Source: Rheinheimera pacifica
GTDB taxonomy: Bacteria; Pseudomonadota; Gammaproteobacteria; Enterobacterales; Alteromonadaceae
Direction of reading: 5' to 3'
DNA length: 41,459 bases
Assembly (NCBI RefSeq): GCF_900108485.1
Contig: NZ_FNXF01000023.1
Coordinates: forward strand, 1 to 41,459
Position 1 is the stretch's first letter. The number at the start of each line of letters is the position of its first letter. Both the position numbers and the translations under genes were made by a program. Shown piece by piece: positions 1-6,547 of the stretch. The notes beneath the pieces are model-generated. The model was not told where the DNA came from. It worked only from the letters and a program-made list of their open reading frames with translations, and did no database searches.

Positions 1-260
1 TGCGGCTCAAAGCTACCGGCACGGTCACGTGGTGTATTCAATTCAAAGCTGCCGGCGGTGCTTTTCATGGTTTTGGCAGAGCTGCCGTTCTTGCGATTAG
101 GGGCTTCATCTTGCTCAAGGTGCTGCTCTAACTCGGCCTGCATCGCTGCTTCGGTCAGTTGTTTAATTAACGGCGTTAAGATACCGTCTTTACCAGACAA
201 ACCTTTGCCATCACGTAATGCCTGAATGGCTGCTTGTATATCGAAAGTTGGGTTGGTCAT
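1..260 (-). mobile_element. IS256-family (mutator-type) transposase, N-terminal part cut by window edge
   Basis: Reading leftward from an ATG at 260, about 86 codons stay open to the window edge. The protein starts MTNPTFDIQAAIQALRDG and contains the segment LTPLIKQLTEAAMQAELEQHL followed by a basic RKNGSSAKTMKS stretch and FELNTPRDRAGSFEP. This is the typical start of IS256/mutator-type DDE transposases, which move DNA by cut-and-paste or copy-out transposition. The catalytic DDE core lies outside the window, so it cannot be said whether the element is intact. It abuts the ABC-3C operon, which fits an accessory region. Family assignment is from remembered sequence pattern. Confidence 0.85.
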
Positions 261-316
261 GTGTCATCTCGTTTTCGCTTAGTTTAATGAAATGACACAG
301 AATTTTGAACACTACC
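261..316 (-). repeat. Probable terminal end of the IS256-family element
   Basis: Just upstream of the transposase start, read on the minus strand, lies GGTAGTGTTCAAAATTCTGT, then GTCATTTC and the short non-coding lead to the ATG at 260. IS256-family ends commonly begin with GG and carry a GTGTCA-type motif, so the outer edge is placed near 316. The sequence beyond is a T-rich run. The partner repeat and any 8-9 base target duplication lie outside the window and cannot be checked. Confidence 0.55.
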
Positions 317-487
317 TTTTTTTTTGAAACATTTTATGTAAGTTAAACTATTTATAAATATGCTAATTTTGTTGAAGTGATTTTGATAGTTTTCTATTGA
401 AATTCGCTGTTATATTTACTAACTTAGATAAAATTGCTAATAATCCAGAAATAATAGCATGTTGCCTTACAATAAATGGACTAGCTG

Positions 488-1414
488 ATGAGTAGAAGTT
501 TTTTAGATAAGTTAGACGGCAACTCTTGGGAAAACTTTTGCGAAACAATGTTACGTCGAGAGTTTGGTTGGAAAAGTTTCTCTACAGTTCCTCATCAAGA
601 TCGGGGAGACCATGGAATCGAATTTTTTACAACGTGTGGAGTGATTTTTCAATGTTACTACCCTAATCCTTCTTATTCGATGGCTGATTATAAGAAGCAT
701 GTCCAGAAAAAAATTAATGATGATATTACAAAGTTAAAGACATACGAAAAGGAAATTAAAAACCTCCTCGGAGATATCGGTATTAAAATGTGGGTGCTAT
801 TAATGCCGGAGAATAAAACCAAAGAGCTAATTAAGCACTGTGTAAAAAAACAAAAAGAAGTTTTAAGCTCTAATATTTCATTTATTGAAAAAAATGACTT
901 CCGAATAAAAATAGAAACTCATGAAACGTTTCCTACCGGTGCATTGTACGCTCAGGGTTTTATGAAGAATGAAATTAATATTCATGTACCGGAAAGGACA
1001 GCGGAAGAAAAAGAATTTTGGAAAACCGCAAACTCAAAATTTTACGCAAACATATGTAAAAAAACAGAAAAGCTGGATTCCAAAGTGGAATTGCTTCGAC
1101 AAGATCTGATCGACAAGTACATAAAAGTGGAAGAACTACTCGATGCATATAGAGACCAATTTCCAGATTTACACACCGAGGTTTTAGCATTTACGCAAGC
1201 AAATTTACTGGAGCTAAGGAATGATAGTTTTTTTACAAAAGATACACCAAAGAATATTCTTCAATCGTCACTAAATAAAAATAGACTTATTTTCGATAGA
1301 ATTGAACAAACAATTTCTAGGTCAAATAGAGAGCTTATCGCTTCTGGTGTTTTAGCTCAGTGGATTGCTGAATGTAAAATGGATTTTATACTAGATGAAC
1401 AAATTACTGACTGA
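488..1414 (+). CDS. ABC-3C system effector-like protein with N-terminal restriction-endonuclease-like domain
   Basis: This 308-residue protein is the first gene of a three-gene operon. Residues about 12-60 follow the Mrr/RecB-like nuclease plan: a helix WENFCETMLRREFG carrying E15, then GDHGIEFF and a strand VIFQCYYP. In a standard PD-(D/E)xK enzyme the last two would read G-[IV]-D and QxK. Here they are E45, Q55 and Y57, so the usual lysine is missing. Residues about 60-165 look alpha/beta, and 170-300 are mostly helical and charged, probably a coiled coil binding the partners. The stop overlaps the next gene by 20 bases. Base composition is AT-rich compared with the nir and fad genes. The role as effector is inferred from position beside a middle component and an ABC ATPase. 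No strong ribosome binding site is seen. Confidence 0.6.
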   Translation: MSRSFLDKLDGNSWENFCETMLRREFGWKSFSTVPHQDRGDHGIEFFTTCGVIFQCYYPNPSYSMADYKKHVQKKINDDITKLKTYEKEIKNLLGDIGIKMWVLLMPENKTKELIKHCVKKQKEVLSSNISFIEKNDFRIKIETHETFPTGALYAQGFMKNEINIHVPERTAEEKEFWKTANSKFYANICKKTEKLDSKVELLRQDLIDKYIKVEELLDAYRDQFPDLHTEVLAFTQANLLELRNDSFFTKDTPKNILQSSLNKNRLIFDRIEQTISRSNRELIASGVLAQWIAECKMDFILDEQITD

Positions 1415-1862
1415 CAATTTAGCTTCTGCAAAAGCCGTATTTGGTGATGCAACTTTCCCATTGCCTATTGAGCAGAGACCACTTTGGAGAATCGGGCTGA
1501 TATGTTTATGTATACATATCTGTGGAGACAACGAATCCAGATTGAAACTAAATAAAATGCGTGTTCTTCTGTGGATGTTAATAAGGCCAAAAAGATGGGC
1601 TAGCTATATCGATACGATTAATCGCGCAGATGCTAACAAGCTACTGATTGCATCAGATAGTAGTACGGATAAGGCACTTGAACTAGGTTTTGCAAAGAAT
1701 TTTTTTTCTACTGATGACGGGCGCGTGATTTTAGGCGATCAGGGTAAATCAATGTTAGACATTATTGCTAACAACGGCATATTCGTAGAAGAGACTGTTT
1801 TTTTAACTGAAATTAAAAGCAAAGTCTCTGATGTTTATATCAAGCGCATTCTAGGATCATAA
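1395..1862 (+). CDS. ABC-3C middle-component-like small protein
   Basis: This 155-residue protein begins inside the end of the upstream gene and ends 3 bases before the ATPase gene, so translation of the three is probably coupled. It has no enzyme motif. It starts with a proline-rich RPLWRIGLICLCIHICG helix, continues with a basic segment KMRVLLWMLIRPKRWASYI and ends with a winged-helix-like stretch (FAKNFFSTDDGRVILGDQGKSMLDIIANNGIF). This size, the RPLW.iGLI opening and the position between an effector and an ABC ATPase fit the middle-component families of ABC-3C systems, which are thought to bridge effector and ATPase. The assignment rests mainly on context. Confidence 0.6.
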   Translation: MNKLLTDNLASAKAVFGDATFPLPIEQRPLWRIGLICLCIHICGDNESRLKLNKMRVLLWMLIRPKRWASYIDTINRADANKLLIASDSSTDKALELGFAKNFFSTDDGRVILGDQGKSMLDIIANNGIFVEETVFLTEIKSKVSDVYIKRILGS

Positions 1863-1865
1863 TAA

Positions 1866-3863
1866 ATGCTTGGATTAACTATAAAAAGACTAAAAGTTTG
1901 TGCAGTCACGCGTGATGGTGATTTTTTTACAGAAATCACTTTTGATAAAGGTTTAAATATAATAAGAGCTGAGAACTCATCTGGTAAGTCTACTTGTATT
2001 AATGCTATTGCTTATGCTTTTGGGCTTGAAGCCATATTAGGGCCGAGCAGACGAAAACCGTTTCCAAGATCTCTTTATCAGATGTTGGAGACTTCGAAAA
2101 GTGACTCGTCGGAGCACGTTGTTCTTAGGTCTTATATTGAACTTGACGTAGAAAACTCTAATGAACAAAAAGTCATGTTGATAAGGGACGTAGAGGGTCT
2201 TAATGAAAAAGTAATTGTCCATGACTTTACTAGTGGTCTTAAAGAAGACTACTTTTTAGGCTCATCAGGGTCAGTAGGCTCAGCTAAGAGTAGAAAAGGC
2301 TTTCATTTTTGGTTAGAGAGTTTTATAGATTGGAAGCTTCCCTCTGTCACTACTTATGAAGGAAAACCTATAAAATTGTATTTGGAATGCATTTTTCCTT
2401 TATTTTTTATCGAGCAGAAACGCGGCTGGTCAGAAATTCAAGCTAATACTCCTACCTATTACGGGATTAAAGGAGTTAAAAAGGCAGCGATCGAGTATTG
2501 CATGGGGCTCGAGGACTACAGCAAAAGAAATAAAGTAGTCGAATTAAGTAAAGCTCTAGATGACTTAAAAGTGGACTGGGAGAAGGTTAAGACTTCAGCT
2601 GCATCACTTGCCGAATTTGGTAATTTGAGATTAGAGCTAAATTCCAATTTGGAAAAAGATAGCTTTTTTCCGTTAGTAAACTTTTTCGTGTCCCATGAAG
2701 ACTCTCAATCGCATATATCGGATTATATATCTGGTATTAAAGTAAAACTTAATCAACTGAAATCGAATACAAACGAATGGCCTTTAAATAAAGAAAGGGA
2801 AGAGCTTCACGCTAGGTTTAGGGCAACCTCTAGGAAAATAGAGGTTTCTGTTGCTAAAGAAGAGTCGTTAAGGGTCTCTATATCTGGCTTAAACAAAAAA
2901 ATTGAAACGATAGATTTTGACTTAGATAGGTATAAACAGTTAAGAAGACTAAGAACTGTTGGAGGTGAAACTGGGATAAGTACTGAGATCAAGAACTGTC
3001 CAATATGTGAAAGCGAGATGTATGACAGTTTGATCAAGATTACCTCTGGGGCTAAGCCTTTATCAATCGAGCAGAATATAGATTATCTTAAAAATCAAAA
3101 GGATTTTTATTCGACAATTGTTGAAAATCAAATAGAAGAATTAATCTCAATAGAGAAAGTTATAAGTAATTTACGCAGTAGAATTGCAGAAGAAGAATTT
3201 GAATTACGTAAATTAAGTGAAGAAGAACACAGATATATAAGTTTGTTTGGTTCAACTATCAAAAAAATAGCCGGCTTAGAAAATGAAATTAAAGAACTAT
3301 CAAAGCTATATTCTCAATCTGAGCTGTTAAACAAAAGAGCAAGAGATATACACACTGATTGGCATAAAGATAAACTGGCTTTGGATTTTGCTAAGAAGCA
3401 AGAATCTAACAGTATATCGTTTAACAGGATAGTCCAGCTAACAGATGTATTGAAAAAAAACATGGCGTTGTTTGGGTATAATAACGCAAATATAAATTAC
3501 CTTAAAATTTCTGACCAAACACTAAGACCTGAACTTGATGGTTATGATATTGTTGCAGACTCTAGCGCCAGTGATTACATAAGAATCATATGGTCTTATA
3601 CCTTGGCTCTCATGGAGCTGGCTTATGAAAATGAGGACGTGAAGCACAGCGGTTTTGTTGTATTTGATGAGCCTCGCCAACATGAAACTAATAAAAACAG
3701 CTTTAAATCTCTCCTTGAAAAAGCGAATTCACTTACAAACTCAGGCGGGCAAGTGATAATAGCTACAAGTATACAAACCGAAGAGCTACTCTCATATAAC
3801 TTGAATTCGAAGGCCAATATCAGAATATTCGAAGACGGAGAGTATATCTTGCAAAATTTGTAG
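1866..3863 (+). CDS. Rad50/SMC-like ABC ATPase of an ABC-3C conflict system
   Basis: This 665-residue protein has a split ATPase head around a long coiled coil. The N-terminal half holds FDKGLNIIRAENSSGKST, a Walker A with GKST near residue 42. The middle (about 220-560) is charged heptad-like sequence interrupted by CPIC at C378/C381, which resembles the Rad50 zinc hook. The C-terminal half carries SSASDYIRI in the place of the ABC signature and then GFVVFDEPRQHE, the Walker B with D601 and catalytic E602. Such ATPases act on DNA or nucleoprotein ends. The SASD-type signature and DEPRQ Walker B are the form I associate with ABC-3C ATPases. It is the last gene of the operon, and its low GC suggests acquisition. 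Family membership is confident; the defence role is inferred. Confidence 0.75.
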   Translation: MLGLTIKRLKVCAVTRDGDFFTEITFDKGLNIIRAENSSGKSTCINAIAYAFGLEAILGPSRRKPFPRSLYQMLETSKSDSSEHVVLRSYIELDVENSNEQKVMLIRDVEGLNEKVIVHDFTSGLKEDYFLGSSGSVGSAKSRKGFHFWLESFIDWKLPSVTTYEGKPIKLYLECIFPLFFIEQKRGWSEIQANTPTYYGIKGVKKAAIEYCMGLEDYSKRNKVVELSKALDDLKVDWEKVKTSAASLAEFGNLRLELNSNLEKDSFFPLVNFFVSHEDSQSHISDYISGIKVKLNQLKSNTNEWPLNKEREELHARFRATSRKIEVSVAKEESLRVSISGLNKKIETIDFDLDRYKQLRRLRTVGGETGISTEIKNCPICESEMYDSLIKITSGAKPLSIEQNIDYLKNQKDFYSTIVENQIEELISIEKVISNLRSRIAEEEFELRKLSEEEHRYISLFGSTIKKIAGLENEIKELSKLYSQSELLNKRARDIHTDWHKDKLALDFAKKQESNSISFNRIVQLTDVLKKNMALFGYNNANINYLKISDQTLRPELDGYDIVADSSASDYIRIIWSYTLALMELAYENEDVKHSGFVVFDEPRQHETNKNSFKSLLEKANSLTNSGGQVIIATSIQTEELLSYNLNSKANIRIFEDGEYILQNL

Positions 3864-4137
3864 TATTTTACTCAATCGAAAGGCTGTGCAGATTATTTTA
3901 TTAAGGCTTGGTTTTAGCACATAAAAATGTTTCTTGTACGCAGGAATTGCCATCCCTCCATAAAACTGACGTTCATTTTTATATGCTCTAGTTATTCAGG
4001 CAGTCATAGACATTTTGACATATAAAAGAGACGCGGCTGTCTTGCTTTTACTACCGCAAAAGAAAACTTAGAACTCGTGAACCTTCAAGAGCTGTAAGTC
4101 GTCTTTTACCGGCAAGCAATAATAATACGGGCGGCGG
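3864..4137. other. Intergenic gap between the ABC-3C operon and the ECF sigma gene
   Basis: No open frame of note, tRNA or clear terminator was found. Base composition changes within this gap from AT-rich to that of the host genes, so it probably contains the right boundary of the acquired segment. A TTGACA at 4015-4020 lies next to TATAAA at 4021-4026, but the two are not at promoter spacing, so no promoter is called. GGGCGGCGG just before 4138 is a weak ribosome binding site candidate for the sigma factor gene. Confidence 0.4.
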
Positions 4138-4662
4138 ATGCAACAGGCACAATTGGATTTACTGGTACTGGCAATGCAAGCAGGTGATAAGCGCGCATTT
4201 TCGCTGCTGTACCAGCACTATCACCGTGATCTGCGCCGTTTTGCTGCTTATCTGCTGCACAATCCGGCGGCGGCAGAAGATCTGGTACAAAACGTCTGGT
4301 TGAAAGTAAGCCAGCGTATCAATCGGTTGCAGGACCCACAGGTATTTACCAGTTGGCTGTACCGGGCTGTTCGCTGGCAAGTACTGGATTACCAAAAACA
4401 GGCTGCGCAGCGCAAGCATCAAAGCATTGATGACAGTGATGGGTTCACAGAGTCTGAGCCAGACGACAGTGGCAGCAGTGATTTAACCAGAGCGATGACA
4501 CTGCTGAAGGATGATGAACGCTTGGTATTGCAACTGCACTATCTGCATGAGCTGGAGTTAGTGCAGATTGCACTGATATTGGATATTCCAATAGGTACTG
4601 TGAAATCACGCTTACACCGTGCGCGTAAACAGCTGCAACAACAGCTGCAAACTATTAACTGA
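4138..4662 (+). CDS. ECF-type RNA polymerase sigma factor
   Basis: This 174-residue protein has the two-domain layout of group IV sigma factors. Region 2 (residues about 10-85) contains DKRAFSLLYQHYHRDLRRFAAYLLHNPAAAEDLVQNVWLKV and FTSWLYRAVRWQVLDY. An acidic linker (DDSDGFTESEPDDSGSSD) follows, and region 4 (about 115-170) has LQLHYLHELELVQIALILDIPIGTVKSRLHRARKQL, a helix-turn-helix for the -35 element. It would direct RNA polymerase to a small regulon. Ten bases separate it from a small membrane protein gene, which may be its partner. No zinc-binding anti-sigma gene is visible, so the inducing signal is unknown. Confidence 0.92.
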   Translation: MQQAQLDLLVLAMQAGDKRAFSLLYQHYHRDLRRFAAYLLHNPAAAEDLVQNVWLKVSQRINRLQDPQVFTSWLYRAVRWQVLDYQKQAAQRKHQSIDDSDGFTESEPDDSGSSDLTRAMTLLKDDERLVLQLHYLHELELVQIALILDIPIGTVKSRLHRARKQLQQQLQTIN

Positions 4663-4672
4663 GGATAAGGCT

Positions 4673-5041
4673 ATGACATTAGATAGTGATATTAAGCAAC
4701 AACTGGCAAAGCAAGCAGCCGAGCTGGATAAGCTAATGCGCGAAGAGCAAGGGTTGGATAAGGTGTTAGCATCCGGCTTTAAAGGCGGCCTGGGTGCTAT
4801 TATGGGCATAGCATATTTATTGGCAGTGTTGCTGAGCATTGCTATTTTCTACAACGGCTACCAGTTCTTTACCGCTGAGCCCGAGCAACAAGTTTTTTGG
4901 GGGGTATTGCTGCTACTGTCATTTCAGGCACAGGTGGGTACTAAGCTGTGGATTTGGCTGGAAACTCATCGCAGCTCCACGCTGCGTGAACTAAAGCGGT
5001 TGGAGCTGACAATCGCCCAGTTAATCGAAACCGCAAAGTAA
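4673..5041 (+). CDS. DUF6768-family membrane protein, cotranscribed with the ECF sigma factor
   Basis: The start is placed at the ATG at 4673 because GAGGAT lies just upstream; the frame stays open further left but there overlaps the sigma gene. The 122-residue protein has an acidic N-terminus (MTLDSDIKQQLAKQAAELD), two hydrophobic segments (about residues 33-55 and 65-88), then WIWLETHRSSTLRELKRLELTIAQL. That closing pattern, KLWxWxExxRxxxLRELKRLELQ, matches my memory of DUF6768, often encoded directly after ECF sigma genes. A role in holding or tuning the sigma factor at the membrane is plausible but is inference only. Confidence 0.72.
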   Translation: MTLDSDIKQQLAKQAAELDKLMREEQGLDKVLASGFKGGLGAIMGIAYLLAVLLSIAIFYNGYQFFTAEPEQQVFWGVLLLLSFQAQVGTKLWIWLETHRSSTLRELKRLELTIAQLIETAK

Positions 5042-5043
5042 AC

Positions 5044-6093
5044 TTAATTTACCTGATTACGGCCATTGCGTTTAGACAGGTACATTTGCTGATCGGCCAG
5101 TTTAACCGCGTCCTGAAAGCTGTCAGCGCTATCGCACACGGCGACACCAAAACTGGCGCTGACCTTATACTCGGGATTATTCGCCAACATACGGCTGTGC
5201 TCAAACTGCCGGCGGATTTTCTCTGCTACCAAAAAGGCATCAACGCGGCTGGTATGGGGTAAAATCAGCAAAAACTCTTCGCCGCCGGTGCGGCTGGCAA
5301 TATCGTTTTGCCGCAGGTTGCTATGAAATAACGTTGCTACCACCTTTAATACTTCATCACCGGCATCGTGGCCAAAGCGATCATTGAGCTGCTTAAAATG
5401 GTCGATATCGCACATAATTAGCGCCAGCGGGAAAAACTGGCTTGGTTGCTGTGCCAGGCTCGGCAGCAGGCTTGAATCAATAAAGCGGCGGTTGGCTAAT
5501 CCGGTCAGAGAGTCAGTATTGGCTTGTATTTCTTTGCTTTGTTGCAGTAGATCCATCGCCTGATGGCTGCGCTCGCGGTAATGTTCGTTAATCCAGCATA
5601 CAGCAATAACAATCAGCAAAGAGGCAATAAAACGGCTGGCTTCAGCGTCTTTGTACTGCGCCAGAATAAGCTCGGGCATAAACAACATAATGCATAACGC
5701 TACTAACATCAGGGCGTTACTCAGCAGGGCATTACGTACGCCCAGTAAACCAAACAAAATAGCCGGAAACGGAAACACCCAATACAGCGCAGTATTATTA
5801 AAGCCGCCCTGATATACCAGGCTAAGCACAAAGCTGCCTACCAGCACCGCCTCAGCGATACAAGCGCGCTCAAGGTTACGGCTAAGATGAAACAGCAGAA
5901 TATTCAGCAGAAATGCCAGCCCGGTGCCAAACAGAATAACAGGCAGTAGTATTTGCTCCGCATTAATATTTTTAACGCCATACACAAACATAATAGCGCT
6001 GGTGATATAGCTGACAAAAGCCAGAATATAATGCCGCCTGCGCGCATCAATATTCTGCGCTTGTTTAGTGTAATGTTTTGTCGGTGCTTGCAA
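5044..6093 (-). CDS. Membrane diguanylate cyclase (GGDEF domain)
   Basis: This 349-residue protein has an N-terminal part (about 20-175) with six or so hydrophobic helices, such as YILAFVSYITSAIMFVYGV and LLPVILFGTGLAFLLNILLF. A GGDEF domain follows from about residue 190: DSLTGLANRRFID, PLALIMCDIDHFKQLNDRFGHDAGDEVL, then RTGGEEFLLILP with an intact GGEEF active site, and a closing ADQQMYLSKRNGRNQV. It should make cyclic di-GMP from two GTP and feed biofilm or motility switching. The membrane part resembles MASE-type sensor domains without a confident match. It is convergent with the DUF6768 gene, with 2 bases between the stop codons. Confidence 0.93.
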   Translation of the reverse strand: MQAPTKHYTKQAQNIDARRRHYILAFVSYITSAIMFVYGVKNINAEQILLPVILFGTGLAFLLNILLFHLSRNLERACIAEAVLVGSFVLSLVYQGGFNNTALYWVFPFPAILFGLLGVRNALLSNALMLVALCIMLFMPELILAQYKDAEASRFIASLLIVIAVCWINEHYRERSHQAMDLLQQSKEIQANTDSLTGLANRRFIDSSLLPSLAQQPSQFFPLALIMCDIDHFKQLNDRFGHDAGDEVLKVVATLFHSNLRQNDIASRTGGEEFLLILPHTSRVDAFLVAEKIRRQFEHSRMLANNPEYKVSASFGVAVCDSADSFQDAVKLADQQMYLSKRNGRNQVN

Positions 6094-6233
6094 CTACCAC
6101 CCCTAGTTTCTGCTCTGTATATGATGCTAGCACAAAATTTCACCAGTCAGCTGGCCGAATAAGCCGCTAGGCGGCCTGGTTTGGCTTTACATGCTGTGTA
6201 ACAAAGGTGCGAAGAGTGCGTGCAGGTGAGGTT

Positions 6234-6250
6234 AGCCCCAATCTGGTGCT
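6234..6250 (+). promoter_or_regulatory. NtrC-like binding site upstream of nirB
   Basis: AGCCCCAATCTGGTGCT matches 13 of 17 positions of the E. coli glnA-type NtrC site TGCACCAACATGGTGCT. A half-site TGCACTA follows at 6255-6261 inside the palindrome TTGCA-CTAT-TGCAA. It lies about 85 bases upstream of the sigma-54 promoter, a normal enhancer distance. It would couple nirBD-cobA expression to nitrogen limitation. The match was made by eye. Confidence 0.55.
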
Positions 6251-6333
6251 TGTTTGCACTATTGCAAGGCAATTTAAGCATGAAGAGGAAGCTGGTTAAA
6301 TATTATTTTAAGTAAAATCAGTTATATAAAAAC

Positions 6334-6349
6334 TGGCATTGTTTGTGCT
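6334..6349 (+). promoter_or_regulatory. Sigma-54 promoter of nirB-nirD-cobA
   Basis: TGGCATTGTTTGTGCT has GG and GC separated by exactly 10 bases, as sigma-54 holoenzyme requires, and keeps TGGCA and TGC from the consensus. Transcription would begin near 6360, just before the structured leader. Klebsiella nasF is also transcribed from a sigma-54 promoter under NtrC, so the arrangement is familiar. Confidence 0.6.
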
Positions 6350-6375
6350 TTGCTTATAAGAGCGTTTATGCAGCA

Positions 6376-6494
6376 ATATCAACACGGGTTGATACTGAAA
6401 CAATTTGAATTGAAGTGCCAGGCTTTGCCTGGCACGGGCAACGAAGCCCAGGATCTGACCGCCTTTTTTTGGTGGCTCAGGCCTGGGTTTTTTT
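6376..6494 (+). promoter_or_regulatory. nirB leader: NasR/ANTAR-type antiterminator hairpin overlapping an intrinsic terminator
   Basis: Three structures follow the predicted start. A first hairpin has arms TATCAAC/GTTGATA (6377-6394). A perfect 9-bp hairpin GTGCCAGGC-TTT-GCCTGGCAC spans 6415-6435. The key hairpin GGGC-AACGAA-GCCC (6436-6449) has a six-base loop with A at position 1 and G at position 4, the loop rule known for ANTAR-protein RNA targets. Its right arm shares CCC with the left arm CCCAGG (6447-6452) of a terminator whose right arm is CCTGGG (6482-6487), followed by seven T. The two folds exclude each other. NasR bound to the hexaloop should prevent termination when nitrate or nitrite is present. 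The first ANTAR hairpin is less clear, because its loop lacks A1. Confidence 0.72.
6447..6494 (+). terminator. Intrinsic (attenuation) terminator in the nirB leader
   Basis: The outer arms CCCAGG and CCTGGG enclose an inner imperfect stem (CTGACCGCC against GGTGGCTCAG) with a T-rich loop, followed by TTTTTTT at 6488-6494. It lies 53 bases before the nirB start codon, so it acts inside the operon leader and not at a gene end. Confidence 0.75.
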
Positions 6495-6547
6495 ATGGGC
6501 AAAATTTACCGGCAGCGATAGCCGCTAAACGCCTTAAGGACTTAACA

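Noticed and set aside
4015..4026. TTGACA next to TATAAA as a promoter for the sigma factor gene
   Set aside because: The boxes are adjacent, without the 15-19 base spacer a sigma-70 promoter needs.
6254..6267. TTGCA-CTAT-TGCAA palindrome upstream of nirB as an operator of its own
   Set aside because: It overlaps an NtrC-like half-site and no other regulator is recognised, so it is noted only as part of the NtrC region.
6350..6547. In-frame N-terminal extension of nirB, or a leader peptide starting at 6368
   Set aside because: The stretch holds the sigma-54 promoter, hexaloop hairpin and T-run terminator, and the ATG at 6548 has the good ribosome binding site and starts the Rossmann fold.
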